A stretch of DNA of 64,000 bases from Ottowia sp. (GCA_023228705.1 JALOAS010000001.1:1-64000), one strand, 5' to 3'. Positions 17,412 to 26,883 are shown, counted from the stretch's first letter. The notes: generated by a model from the letters alone, not told the origin. A program made the numbers and translations.

Positions 17412-17616
17412 AAGGAATGATAGATTGTAAAAATGGATTGTCAAGAAGATAGGCTCGGCTGCAGTGGACACAAAACTCCTGTTCTGCGTTCCGGATGTCT
17501 CTGGCTGCGCTGTCAGCAGCAGTTTGTCAGGCAGTCGCAAATTTGGCAGAAGGATGGTATTGATTGAACCGGTCCCTCGCAACCCAAGGGAGCCCACGGC
17601 GTTGCAGGAGCCAAGA

Positions 17617-17730
17617 CGAACCATTCTCTCCAGCCTGGCCGAGGTCGCCCAGGCCATCGGTCACCTGAACCGGCTGGAGTTGTTGGAGTTCCTCGCCCAG
17701 GGCCACGGTTTGACGCCCATCGTGCTTTGA
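17617..17730 (+). pseudogene. Remnant of an ArsR-type regulator N-terminus
   Basis: The frame ending at 17730 contains SLAEVAQAIGHLNRLELLEFLAQG. This matches the first helix region of ArsR-family regulators and is very like EQVARIGKALASPKRLELIELLAQG in the ArsR-rhodanese protein encoded at 21.5 kb. It stops right before the helix-turn-helix, and nothing similar follows. The upstream part of the frame does not look coding. It is probably a truncated relic of a duplicated or related regulator. Confidence 0.5.
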
Positions 17731-17733
17731 CCT

Positions 17734-17759
17734 ATCATTCAAACATTAACGCGAATGAT
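17734..17759. promoter_or_regulatory. Candidate operator-like inverted repeat
   Basis: ATCATT (17734-17739) and AATGAT (17754-17759) form a perfect 6-base inverted repeat separated by 14 bases, with an inner ACATT. It lies just after the ArsR remnant and 228 bases before the amidotransferase gene. This may be a surviving regulator site; there is no direct evidence. Confidence 0.25.
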
Positions 17760-17987
17760 GGTTTTGCGGCTCGCGCCCATGAAAAACGCAACTGGCGTGC
17801 AATCCTTGTGCTGGAAGTTCGCTGAGGGTGGCCGGTTCAGGCGGATCGACCAATCGCGCGATCTTTGCTGTTCGAGTCCCAGATACAGGCGCGCACGCTG
17901 GATGGCGGGGGCACGGCAGCACAATGGTGGCATTGTGCGCCATCCCGCGTTGCGCCAGCAGCAAGCTGCGGCTCGGGGAGACAGGAA

Positions 17988-18794
17988 ATGTGCGAACTCC
18001 TGGCGATGAGCGCCAGTTTCGACACCGAACTGAAAAACTCGCTCGCGGCATTCCAGCCTCGCGGCGGGCAGACGCGTCCCCATGCGGATGGCTGGGGCAT
18101 CGCAATCTACAGCGCGGGGAGTGGCGATCCCGCGCTTGTCAAGGAGCCCGAGCCGGCCGCCTCGAGCGCGTTGTTTGGACTGGTTCGCCGCCTGGACATG
18201 AAGGGCCGGACCATCATTGCGCACATCCGGAAAGCCAACCCCCCGGCCACCGGCCTGAGCTATCAGAATACGCATCCCTTCAAGCGTTCGGCTCTGGGGC
18301 GCACCTGGGTCTTCGCGCACAACGGCAAACTGCCCGGCATCGAACACGTCCCCTTGCGCCATCACCGGCCCATTGGCAGCACCGATTCCGAACATGCGTT
18401 TTATCTGATCCTGGACGCCTTGCAGGAAGAGAGCGACGACGACACCGGCAGGCTCGGCGATGAGCAGCACTTCGCGTCCGTCCTGGAGCGGATCACCACC
18501 AGAATCAACCACTACGGCGAATTCAACTATTTGATCAGCGACGGAACCTACGTCGCTGCCCACGCGCATACCTACCTGCATATTCTGTCGCGCAGTTGCG
18601 TTCCCTGCGGCAATTTGGAGCAGGTGACCCTTGTTGCGACGCATCCGCTGACGGATGAAGAGCGTTGGACCTGCCTGGTTCCCAACACCTTGACGTTGCT
18701 GCGCGCTGGCAGTGTCGTGCACCAGGTGCGCACGGCAGGGCCGGCTTCCGTCCAGGCTTGGGAAGCGCAGGAGCGCCTCAATGCGTCTGTGTGA
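17988..18794 (+). CDS. Class II glutamine amidotransferase (YafJ-like)
   Basis: Protein of 268 residues with an N-terminal-nucleophile glutaminase fold. Cys2 follows the initiator Met (MCELLAMS). ADGWGIAIY, AHIRKANPPATG (Arg contact) and FAHNGKL (oxyanion Asn/Gly) mark the glutamine site, and GSTDSEHAFYLIL follows. No synthetase domain is attached, as in YafJ, whose physiological amide acceptor is unknown. GGGGAGACAGG just upstream supports the ATG at 17988, which also places the nucleophile Cys at position 2. It is monocistronic between repeat-rich gaps. Confidence 0.9.
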   Translation: MCELLAMSASFDTELKNSLAAFQPRGGQTRPHADGWGIAIYSAGSGDPALVKEPEPAASSALFGLVRRLDMKGRTIIAHIRKANPPATGLSYQNTHPFKRSALGRTWVFAHNGKLPGIEHVPLRHHRPIGSTDSEHAFYLILDALQEESDDDTGRLGDEQHFASVLERITTRINHYGEFNYLISDGTYVAAHAHTYLHILSRSCVPCGNLEQVTLVATHPLTDEERWTCLVPNTLTLLRAGSVVHQVRTAGPASVQAWEAQERLNASV

Positions 18795-18905
18795 ACCCGA
18801 TCCTGCCGCCTCCGCACTCGAGGCTCCTGACGCAAAATCCGTGCCCTCCAGGCGACTGACCAGCATGCCATCCGGTTCGGTTTCCAGCCCTCGTGCGGCC
18901 GCCAC

Positions 18906-19046
18906 CGACTGCGGCTGCGCCGCCATGATGGGGAGGTTGAGCGTTGCGCGTTTGGCGTGGCGGATGACGGATGATCTTGCTGCGCTTTGATGACCGCGCC
19001 GCTGTGCGGCGGCAATGACTGCGGCTGCGCCGCCATGATTCATCAT
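18906..19046. repeat. Dispersed non-coding repeat, copies 2 and 3
   Basis: Two near-identical segments containing GACTGCGGC-TGCGCCGCCATGAT, about 111 bases apart. The second is preceded by GCCGCTGTGCGGCGGCAAT, which parallels GCCGCCGTGCGGCTCAAT before nagZ (3486 onward). Between them lies GAGCGTTGCGCGTTTGGCGT, an inverted version of the ACGCCAAACGC word. Confidence 0.5.
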
Positions 19047-19304
19047 GAGCCGCCGCAGGCGGCTTTCATCAAAGGTCCGCAAGGGCCGAGGTCATCGGTC
19101 ATTCGGCGGGGAATCGCGGCGAGGGCGCCGCTCCATGGGTGGGGTGTATTGCGATTTTTTGAAGGCCAGCCCTCTGGCCGATAGGGGGATTGATGGGGCA
19201 CGGCGATTATTTTTGGGACGGATCGCGGGGGGCGGCGAGGAGCGTTGAGCGTGGCGCGGCATACGCTGGACGGCTTACTCGCTGGACGCTCGACGATTTA
19301 TCCG

Positions 19305-19325
19305 CTTGACGCCAAACCTTCATGC
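19305..19325. repeat. Dispersed repeat word, copy 4
   Basis: GCTTGACGCCAAAC followed by CTTCATGC, matching the second 14-base unit and flank before nagZ (GCTCGACGCCAAAC then GCTTCATGC). GCTGGACG and GCTCGACG words lie just upstream (about 19265-19300). Confidence 0.45.
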
Positions 19326-19630
19326 GTCCAGATCATCAACACCAAGCGCGGCCATGGCTTGACAAGGCACAGACCGGCTCCGTGTTTCATGAGCGGTCGC
19401 ATCGACAGGGCAAGTGTGCCTGCACAGGGTGAGAGAATGCAGGATTTCTGCAATGTCCACCTGCCGCGCAGAGCCGCAGCGCGCGTCCGGGGCCAATGCG
19501 GGAATGAGCGCATCCCGGTTGAGATGTCGTCGGCCGGCTCATGGGCCGTTCGACTCCACCTGTACCCGGTGCACACTGCTTCGCTTTTTTTCCACAACTG
19601 TGGCCATCGTCTGAAAAGGAGTTCCCGATC

Positions 19631-20806
19631 ATGCAAGAACACCAACCCGGCCCATCCACCCTGTGCGTCCATGGCGGCGAAACCACGGATCCGCAAGGCG
19701 GCATCCACACTCCGCTCTACAACCACTCCACCTTTGCCTTCCCGTCCACCCGTGCGCTGCTGGATGTGGTCGAGGGCCGCGTCGAGGGCAACCTCTACAC
19801 CCGCTACGGCCTGAACCCGACCATCAAGGCCGCCGAGCGCAAGCTGGCGCTGCTGGAAGGCGGCGAGGCCGCGCTGGTGTTCAGCTCGGGCATGGCGGCC
19901 GAGGCGGCGGCGTTCCTGGCCTGCTGCAAGAGCGGCGACCACATCGTCTGCATCGGTGACGTGTATGGCGGCACCTTCGAGCTGCTCGAGAGCCAACTGC
20001 CGGGCCTGGGCATCGAGACCACCTTTTTGCTCGGCAGCGAAATCGGCCGCCTGGCCGAGGTGATGACCGAGCGCACGCGCATCGTGTTCTTCGAGACCCC
20101 CACCAACCCGAACATGGAGGTCATCGACATCGCGGCGGTGGCCCAGGTCGCCAAGGCGCACGGCGCGCTGACCGTGGTGGACAATACCTTTGCCTCGCCG
20201 GTCAACCAGTCGCCGCTGGCGCTGGGCGCCGATCTGGTGATTCACAGCACGACCAAATACCTGGGTGGGCACAGCGACCTGACCGGTGGCGTCGTCATCG
20301 GTCCGCGTGCGCTCATTGACCCGATCTGGCCCTGGCGCAAGAACCTGGGTCAGATGATGGCGCCCGAGGTGGCCTTCCTGCTGCTGCGCAGCGTGCGCAC
20401 GCTCACGGTGCGGGTGCGCCAGCAAAACGCCAACGCGCAGGCGGTGGCCGAATTTCTGAGTACCCACCCCAAGATCAAGCGCGTGAACTACCCCGGCCTG
20501 CCGGACTTCGCCGGCCACGACGTCGCACGCAGGCAAATGCACGGCTTCGGCGGCATGATCAGCTTCGTGTTCGACGGCGACGCGGATGCCACGGCGGCGG
20601 TGGTGGACCGCCTGAAACTGTTCAGCATCGCCGCCAGCCTGGGTGGTGTGGAAGGCCTGGTGACGCAGCCCATCACCACCACTCACCACGGCATGACGCC
20701 GGAAGAACGCCGGCGCCGTGGCATAGACGATGGCCTGGTGCGGATCTCCTGCGGCCTGGAGGACGCCGAGGACCTGATCGCCGATCTGCAGCAGGCGCTG
20801 GGCTGA
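19631..20806 (+). CDS. Cys/Met-metabolism PLP-dependent enzyme (cystathionine gamma-synthase / methionine gamma-lyase family)
   Basis: Fold-type I PLP enzyme of 391 residues. The cofactor lysine is Lys209 in VIHSTTKYLGGHSDLTGG, preceded by VVDNTFASP (Asp contacting the pyridine ring). SSGMAAEAA is the phosphate-binding loop, and NLYTRYGLNPT carries the Tyr/Arg that reach into the neighbouring subunit. The family covers transsulfuration, direct sulfhydrylation and gamma-elimination, and sequence alone does not separate these. Neighbouring sulfur-related genes (DsrE, ArsR-rhodanese) make a role with sulfide or methanethiol plausible. A strong AGGAG box precedes ATG 19631. Confidence 0.9.
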   Translation: MQEHQPGPSTLCVHGGETTDPQGGIHTPLYNHSTFAFPSTRALLDVVEGRVEGNLYTRYGLNPTIKAAERKLALLEGGEAALVFSSGMAAEAAAFLACCKSGDHIVCIGDVYGGTFELLESQLPGLGIETTFLLGSEIGRLAEVMTERTRIVFFETPTNPNMEVIDIAAVAQVAKAHGALTVVDNTFASPVNQSPLALGADLVIHSTTKYLGGHSDLTGGVVIGPRALIDPIWPWRKNLGQMMAPEVAFLLLRSVRTLTVRVRQQNANAQAVAEFLSTHPKIKRVNYPGLPDFAGHDVARRQMHGFGGMISFVFDGDADATAAVVDRLKLFSIAASLGGVEGLVTQPITTTHHGMTPEERRRRGIDDGLVRISCGLEDAEDLIADLQQALG

Positions 20807-20951
20807 CGCCGCAGGCCCGAAGCCCGGCTTGAGGGTTCAGAACGGATCGGCGCGGGCCGCTTCGGGCAGCGGCACCGTGTCCATCTTCCCTGCAGGCACG
20901 GCCCGGCGCTGGATCAGCTCGCCACGGCCGTGCGTGCCATGTGGCGGAGCG

Positions 20952-20985
20952 ACATGTTCAGGCCCACTACATGTTCAGGCCCACT
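20952..20985. repeat. 17-bp perfect tandem duplication
   Basis: ACATGTTCAGGCCCACT occurs twice head to tail (20952-20968, 20969-20985) in the gap between the PLP enzyme gene and the convergent exported-protein gene. No coding role is seen. Confidence 0.8.
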
Positions 20986-21008
20986 TCTCCCGAGCCCATG
21001 CATGGACC

Positions 21009-21452
21009 TCATTTGCCGCCGGCCTTGATGGTAGCCTTCAGGGCATCCAGGTCCTGGCGCACGCCCTCCTGGAACAGCAGGCCGGATTTGGCCTGTCTGG
21101 GCACGCCCTCCATGTCCAGCACGTCGGCCACGATCTGGTAGCTGGCCGCGCCGTTGAAGTCCTCGCCATCGGCCACGATAACCTGGCTGCCGTAGAACAC
21201 CGCGGGCGCCGGCAGGCCCGGCGCCAGGCTGGCGGGCAGCAGCTGGATGGGCACGCGGTAGGTGTTGGCGATTTCGGCGGCCACCTGCAGGTTGCCGTTG
21301 CAGCGCTGGCCAGGTGGGTCCTTGGCGATGAAGGTCAGCACCTTCTGGCCGCTGATGTCCTGGGCGCCGGGCACCGCCATGGACAGGTTGGCGGCGGCGG
21401 CCGAAAGCGCAAACGCGGTGCCCGCCAGGGCAATGGCCACTCGTTTCATCAT
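21009..21452 (-). CDS. Exported protein of unknown function next to an ArsR-rhodanese regulator
   Basis: Protein of 147 residues. A clear signal peptide (MMKRVAIALAGTAFALSAAAA) is followed by a small alpha/beta domain: QKVLTFIAKDPPG, LQVAAEIANTYRVPIQLLP, and AVFYGSQVIVADGEDFNGAASYQIVADVLDMEGVP. One Cys (in QRCNGN) remains in the mature part. The shape is like a periplasmic DsrE- or thioredoxin-like domain, but I do not recognise the family. AGGAGA seven bases upstream supports the start. It lies 25 bases after the ArsR-rhodanese gene on the same strand and is likely in its operon. Confidence 0.75.
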   Translation of the reverse strand: MMKRVAIALAGTAFALSAAAANLSMAVPGAQDISGQKVLTFIAKDPPGQRCNGNLQVAAEIANTYRVPIQLLPASLAPGLPAPAVFYGSQVIVADGEDFNGAASYQIVADVLDMEGVPRQAKSGLLFQEGVRQDLDALKATIKAGGK

Positions 21453-21477
21453 GGACTTGTCTCCTTGGGTGTTGAAA

Positions 21478-22134
21478 TCAGCGTTCGATCGGGAGGCCGC
21501 CAGCCAGCCATTCGGTTACGCCGTCGGCGATCTTGTGGGCCATGTAGCCGCGCCAGCGCAGCAGGCGCACCGCCTCGTCGGACATGAGGCAGAACGGGCC
21601 GCGGCAGTAGGCCACGATTCGCTTGTCCGTGGGCAACTCGGCCAGCCGTTTCTGCAGCTCGGCCAGCGGCATGGATCGGGCGTGAGGCAGGTGCCCGGCC
21701 GCGTACTCCGCCGCAGGGCGCACGTCGATGACGACGACATCTCCCTTTTGGGCCTTGGCCAGAAGCGATACACGGCTCTCGGGGCTCAGCATGTCCGCAG
21801 TTGCGGCCATCTGGTTGATCGCGACGCGCAATTCGACCAGATGCTCCTCGGCGACCTGGCGCACGTTCAGCCACAGGTGGGCCACGTCCGGCCCGCTGAG
21901 GCGGTAGTGGACGAACTTGCCCTCACGCCGCGTCTGTACCAGCCGGGCTTCGCGCAGGACGCGCAGGTGGGCGCTGGCCAATCGAATGTTCATCCCAGCC
22001 TGCGCCGCCAGCGTCTCGACGGTTTTTTCGCCCTGGGCCAGCAATTCAATCAACTCCAGGCGCTTCGGGCTGGCCAGGGCCTTGCCGATGCGGGCGACCT
22101 GCTCATAAAGATGGGTTTTGGTGGTCTCCGTCAT
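21478..22134 (-). CDS. ArsR-family regulator fused to a rhodanese domain
   Basis: Protein of 218 residues. Residues 1-95 form an ArsR winged helix-turn-helix (KRLELIELLAQGEKTVETLA, ASAHLRVLREARLV, wing EGKFVHYRL). Residues 120-218 form a rhodanese domain with VVVIDVRPAAEYAAGHLP and the active-site loop Cys177-Arg-Gly-Pro-Phe-Cys182. The wHTH lacks the cysteine pair that BigR/SqrR use to sense polysulfide, so sensing may sit in the rhodanese cysteines. The protein probably represses its own operon and reacts to sulfane sulfur. ATG 22134 is chosen over TTG 22140. A palindrome (22141-22152) sits just upstream. Confidence 0.88.
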   Translation of the reverse strand: MTETTKTHLYEQVARIGKALASPKRLELIELLAQGEKTVETLAAQAGMNIRLASAHLRVLREARLVQTRREGKFVHYRLSGPDVAHLWLNVRQVAEEHLVELRVAINQMAATADMLSPESRVSLLAKAQKGDVVVIDVRPAAEYAAGHLPHARSMPLAELQKRLAELPTDKRIVAYCRGPFCLMSDEAVRLLRWRGYMAHKIADGVTEWLAGGLPIER

Positions 22135-22140
22135 TTGCAA

Positions 22141-22152
22141 ACATTCTAATGT
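22141..22152. promoter_or_regulatory. Candidate autoregulatory operator of the ArsR-rhodanese gene
   Basis: ACATT-CT-AATGT, perfect 5-base arms, centred 12 bases upstream of the ATG of the regulator gene. It is an A/T-rich palindrome in the position expected for repression by the encoded ArsR protein. Inference only. Confidence 0.4.
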
Positions 22153-22602
22153 ACGTTGGGGTGATGGCGGCGGGCGTACCCACTGGGGTTGAGGTCAATC
22201 ACAAACCCGGCCGATGCGGCCCTCGCGACGGCGTGCAGGAGTCATTCATCCGGCGGGGCCATGGCCGGCCTGGAGTTGCGATGCGGCCCCGAAAGTTCAT
22301 TCTGGGGGAGGGCGTCGGGCGCTTCTTGGAAGATTATTTCCATGGGATCAACGGCCTGCCGGCGGTTCTCCTGGTCATTCCCATCAGCAGCCTGTCGATG
22401 CTGCCGCGGCTGCCGGTGCCGGCCGGCAAATCCTGCAGGGCAGGCGCGGGGCAGTGCACGAGGAGTGGCGCAAGGATCACGCGGGCAGTGCTGCCGACGC
22501 CATGAAAACGCGGGTTGCCACGATATCAATCACGGGATCGGGCCATATGACCGATGTGCCCGCCATCGCGACGCGTCTTGATCGGGTGACGCGTGAATCA
22601 TC
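22153..22602. other. Intergenic stretch between the regulator and the tRNA genes
   Basis: 450 bases without a convincing gene. A plus-strand frame from ATG 22281 to about 22505 reads RFLEDYFHGINGLPAVLLVIPISSL with some protein-like character, but it becomes Arg/Ala-rich and lacks a ribosome-binding site. It might be a relic. It was not called. Confidence 0.4.
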
Positions 22603-22679
22603 TGGCCTGCCCGGAGGGACTCGAACCCCCGACCTATTGCTTAGAAGGCAATTGCTCTATCCAGTTGAGCTACGGGCAG
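22603..22679 (-). tRNA. tRNA-Arg (anticodon UCU)
   Basis: Folds as a cloverleaf of 77 bases including an encoded CCA. The acceptor stem is CTGCCCG with CGGGCAG, the D-arm contains AGCTCAACTGGATAGAGC, the anticodon stem/loop is TTGC-CTTCTAA-GCAA with anticodon TCT, and the T-loop is GTTCGAGTCC. The gene points left, so its 3' end faces the accessory region at 9-22 kb. Confidence 0.95.
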
Positions 22680-22719
22680 CACGTGCAAAAATGGCCCGGC
22701 GTGCGGGCCACTTCGGCAA

Positions 22720-22796
22720 TGGTCGGAGCGGCAGGATTTGAACCCGCGACCCTCTGCTCCCAAAGCAGATGCGCTACCAGGCTGCGCTACGCTCCG
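22720..22796 (-). tRNA. tRNA-Pro (anticodon UGG)
   Basis: Cloverleaf of 77 bases with encoded CCA. The acceptor stem is CGGAGCG with CGCTCCG, the anticodon stem/loop is CTGCT-TTGGGAG-CAG with anticodon TGG, and the T-loop is GGTTCAAATCC. It lies 40 bases upstream of the tRNA-Arg gene on the same strand and is probably co-transcribed. Confidence 0.95.
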
Positions 22797-22862
22797 GCAA
22801 GAGGGCTATTCTACCGTGCCGCAGCGCGCCCTGGGCGCCCAAGGCGAGCAGCCTGGTGACGG

Positions 22863-24083
<1,221 letters not shown>

Positions 24084-24121
24084 GTGAGACTCCTGGGTGA
24101 TGGTGAGAAATCGAAGGGCCC

Positions 24122-25207
24122 TCAGGCGCGTTGCGCGAATTGCCAGCCCAGCTCGGCCAGCGGGCGCGCACGCGCGCCGCTGGCGCGGGCCTGCTCGCTT
24201 GCCGCGGTGCCTGCCTCGACGCGCTTGGCGATGCCCTGCAGAATGGCGGCGATGCGGAACATGTTGTAGGCCAGGTAAAAATTCCAGTGCGGCGCCAGCT
24301 CGTCGGGACTGGCAAAGCCGGTGCGCTGGCAGTAGCGCGCGATGTAGTCCGACTCGGCCGGAATGCCCAGCGCAGCCAGGTCCAGCCCGCCGATGCCGCG
24401 AAACAGCTCGGCGCCGATGTGCCAGGACATGCAGTGGTAGCTGAAGTCGGCAAGCGGATGGCCCAGCGTGGACAGCTCCCAGTCCAGCACGGCGATGATG
24501 CGCGGCTCACTGGGGTGGAAGATCAGGTTGTCCAGGCGGTAGTCGCCATGGACGATGCTGGTCAGCCCGCCGTGCGCGGCCTGCGGGATGTGCTCGGGCA
24601 ACCAGTCCATGAGGTTGTCCATCTCGGCGATGGGCTGCGTGATGGACGCTTTGTACTGCTTGCTCCAGCGGCTGATCTGGCGCTCCAGGTACTGGCCGGG
24701 CCGGCCGTAGTCCGCAAGCCCCACCGCCCTGTAGTCGACCTTGTGCAGCGCCGCGATGACCCGGTTCATCTCGTCGTAGATGGCCGCGCGCTCGCTGCGC
24801 GTCATGCCCGGCAGCGACTGGTCCCACAGGACGCGGCCCTGGACGTATTCCATGACGTAGAACGCGCGGCCAAGGACCGATTCGTCCTCGCAGAGCGCGT
24901 GCATCCGGGCCACCGGGACGTCGGTCTGCGCCAGTGCGCGCATGACCCGGAACTCGCGCTCAATGGCGTGCGCGGACGGCAACAGCTTGGCCTTGGGGCC
25001 GGGCTTGGCGCGCAGCACGTATGTTGCCCCCGGCGTCGCCAGCTTGTACGTGGGGTTGGACTGCCCGCCCTTGAACATGGTTACCGAAACCGGACCGGCG
25101 TAACCGGCGACGTGCCGTTCCAGCCAGCCCTGCAGGGCATCGAGGTCAAGCGCGTGGCGCTCCGGCACCGTGCGGGTTTCTGTCAAGGATGCTGTCTTGT
25201 CGTTCAT
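24122..25207 (-). CDS. APH-family phosphotransferase (ACAD10/11-associated kinase)
   Basis: Aminoglycoside-phosphotransferase-fold kinase of 361 residues. [12 protein letters not shown] is the glycine-rich region, YVLRAKP carries the ATP-binding Lys, and [15 protein letters not shown] is the catalytic loop with its Asp. [18 protein letters not shown] holds the Mg-binding Asp. This is the kinase type fused to the dehydrogenase in ACAD10/11 and found separately as LvaA, where it phosphorylates the hydroxyl of 4-hydroxyacyl-CoA. Antibiotic resistance is not implied. ATG 25207 is chosen over TTG 25222. Confidence 0.9.
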   Translation of the reverse strand: MNDKTASLTETRTVPERHALDLDALQGWLERHVAGYAGPVSVTMFKGGQSNPTYKLATPGATYVLRAKPGPKAKLLPSAHAIEREFRVMRALAQTDVPVARMHALCEDESVLGRAFYVMEYVQGRVLWDQSLPGMTRSERAAIYDEMNRVIAALHKVDYRAVGLADYGRPGQYLERQISRWSKQYKASITQPIAEMDNLMDWLPEHIPQAAHGGLTSIVHGDYRLDNLIFHPSEPRIIAVLDWELSTLGHPLADFSYHCMSWHIGAELFRGIGGLDLAALGIPAESDYIARYCQRTGFASPDELAPHWNFYLAYNMFRIAAILQGIAKRVEAGTAASEQARASGARARPLAELGWQFAQRA

Positions 25208-25226
25208 GTGTCTGTCTGCCAATCGT

Positions 25227-25943
25227 TCAGTCGCCGCTGCCCGCCGCGCTCAGCTGCTGCGGATCGCGCACGACCAGGCCCGCAGCGTCGATGCGGATCA
25301 CTCCGTCCCGCTCCAGCGCTTTGAGCTCCTGGTTGACGCGCTGGCGCGACGCACCCAGGAGCTGAGCCAGCTCTTCCTGCGCCAGCCTGAGCGTGATCAG
25401 CGTCTCGTCGCTGTGCTCGGGATGCGGGGCGCCATAGCTGCGCATGAGCTGGTGCAGCTGCTTGGCCAGACGCGCGCGCAGCGGCAGCGCGACCAGGTCC
25501 TCGACCTGGCCAAACAGCAGGCGGATGCGCCGTGCCTGCAGCTGCAGCAGCGCTTCGTACAATTCCACGTGCTGCTTGAGCAGCCGCTCCAGGTTGCTGC
25601 GCGTGACGGACAGGACGGTGGTGGGGCCATGTGCGTAGGCGTCGTGCGTGCGCTGGTCGCCATCGAACATGGCGATGTCGCCAAACCAGATGCCCGGCTC
25701 GATGTACGTCAGCGTGATCTGCTTGCCGGCCAGCGAGGTCGAGCATACGCGCACGGCACCGCCGGCGCAGCCCAGCCACAGGCGGGCCGGATCGCCGCGA
25801 GCGGCGATCAGGTCGCCGTCGTCGAAGCGTTTGACCGAAGCGCATCTGAGAATATCATGCCGCAGGACGGGGGACAACGAACAAAACCAGCGACCCTGAT
25901 TGATCGCATCGCGTTCTTCCATGGTAAGAACAAAACCATTCAT
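25227..25943 (-). CDS. Crp/Fnr family transcriptional regulator
   Basis: Regulator of 238 residues. The N-terminal cyclic-nucleotide-binding-like beta-roll (GDLIAARGDPARLWLGCAGGAVRV, PGIWFGDIAMFDG) is joined by a long dimer helix to a C-terminal winged helix-turn-helix (LAQEELAQLLGASRQRVNQELKALERDGVI). No N-terminal Fe-S cysteine set as in FNR is present. The recognition helix matches SRQRVNQ types. It lies inside the acyl-CoA cluster between the kinase gene (19 bases) and the first enoyl-CoA hydratase gene, so it probably controls that cluster; the effector is unknown. Confidence 0.9.
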   Translation of the reverse strand: MNGFVLTMEERDAINQGRWFCSLSPVLRHDILRCASVKRFDDGDLIAARGDPARLWLGCAGGAVRVCSTSLAGKQITLTYIEPGIWFGDIAMFDGDQRTHDAYAHGPTTVLSVTRSNLERLLKQHVELYEALLQLQARRIRLLFGQVEDLVALPLRARLAKQLHQLMRSYGAPHPEHSDETLITLRLAQEELAQLLGASRQRVNQELKALERDGVIRIDAAGLVVRDPQQLSAAGSGD

Positions 25944-26062
25944 CTACTGTCCCTTGGGTGACTGCAACAGGGCTTATTGTCGCCTGCAGGGTGCCCCGCA
26001 TTCCGCAGGCGCAGGCACGTTGCGTGGCCCCGCGCGATCCACGCCGCAGCCCGGATGCCGGC

Positions 26063-26842
26063 TCAGCGCTGGAAGTGCGGTTGCTGGCGCTGCAGGAACG
26101 CGGCGATGCCGATGCCGGCGTTGGGGTGGTGCAGGTTGCGGACAAAGTGGTCCCGCTCCAGGTCCAGTTGCTCATGCAGGCTGTTCGATGCGGCGTCCGA
26201 CAGCAGCTCCTTGATGCTGGCCAGGGCGTTGGGTGCACGCTGGCCCAGTTGCCGGCCCCAGTCCAGCGCCGTTGGCAATGCCGTCCCCGGTTCGGTCACA
26301 CGGTTGACCAAGCCCAGCTCGTGCAGGCGCTGCGCACTGACGCGCGGCACGGCCATCATCAGCTCGCAGGCGAGCTGGCGCGGCAGGGCCCGCGCCAGGT
26401 GCCAGCTTGCACCACCATCCGGTGACAGCGCAACCGTGCTGTACGCCATGACGAAGAGCGCGTCCTGGGCCGCCACGATGAGATCGCAGGCCAGCGCCAG
26501 CGAAAACCCGGCGCCTGCGGCCGCGCCCTCCACGGCCGCGATCACCGGCTTGGGGCAGGTGGCGATGGCCTCGATCCAGTTGTGCAGCCCGGTGATCGAT
26601 GCGGCCTGCACGGCATCGGGCTGCTGGCGGTTTTCCTGGAGCCGCTGCAGGTTGCCGCCAGCGCAGAAGTTGTCGCCCGCGCCGGTCAGCACGATGCAGC
26701 GCACGTCGGCGCTGGAGCCGGCGCTGGCCAGCGCTTCGACGCCGGCCGCGTACATCACCGGGTTCAGCGCGTTGCGCTGGCCCGGGTTGCTGATGGTCAG
26801 CGTCAGGATGCCTTCCTCGTGATCGGTGCGCAGCTCGGCCAT
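26063..26842 (-). CDS. Enoyl-CoA hydratase/isomerase family protein 1
   Basis: Crotonase-fold enzyme of 259 residues. The first oxyanion-hole segment is NFCAGGNLQRL. The second is AAAGAGFSLALACDL, followed by YSTVALSPDGGASWHL, where hydratases carry the second catalytic Glu. That position is Asp here, so the exact reaction (hydratase, isomerase or other) is open. The start is set at ATG 26842 with an AAGGAA box; the frame extends ten residues further. It is 119 bases upstream of the Crp-type regulator gene in the minus-strand cluster. Confidence 0.9.
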   Translation of the reverse strand: MAELRTDHEEGILTLTISNPGQRNALNPVMYAAGVEALASAGSSADVRCIVLTGAGDNFCAGGNLQRLQENRQQPDAVQAASITGLHNWIEAIATCPKPVIAAVEGAAAGAGFSLALACDLIVAAQDALFVMAYSTVALSPDGGASWHLARALPRQLACELMMAVPRVSAQRLHELGLVNRVTEPGTALPTALDWGRQLGQRAPNALASIKELLSDAASNSLHEQLDLERDHFVRNLHHPNAGIGIAAFLQRQQPHFQR

Positions 26843-26883
26843 GCGTTTCCTTCTGTTGACTGGCGGATGCAAATGCCCGCACT

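Larger units (their letters stand above)
18795..19630. other. Repeat-rich intergenic stretch (836 bases)
   Basis: No gene is recognised. The segment holds two copies of GACTGCGGCTGCGCCGCCATGAT (about 18906-18928 and 19017-19039; both written here only as positions plus this core), a GCCGCTGTGCGGCGGCAATG block, and GCGTTTGGCGT (complement of the nagZ-side unit). A hairpin GGCCAGCCCTCTGGCC lies near 19165, and GACGCCAAACCTTCATGC near 19310. Together these form copies of the dispersed family seen before nagZ. An AAAAGGAG box at its end serves the following gene. Confidence 0.5.

Noticed and set aside
17870..17880. GTTCGAGTCCC, an 11-base match to the T-arm of the tRNA-Arg gene (possible attachment-site copy or tRNA fragment)
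   Set aside because: The match is only the widely shared T-loop sequence, and neither a T-stem nor the CCA end follows.
22281..22505. Possible small gene reading RFLEDYFHGINGLPAVLLV
   Set aside because: No ribosome-binding site, no known family, and the second half is low-complexity.
24122..25207. Aminoglycoside resistance gene
   Set aside because: The fold is APH-like, but context with an ACAD10/11-type dehydrogenase identifies it as a metabolic kinase.
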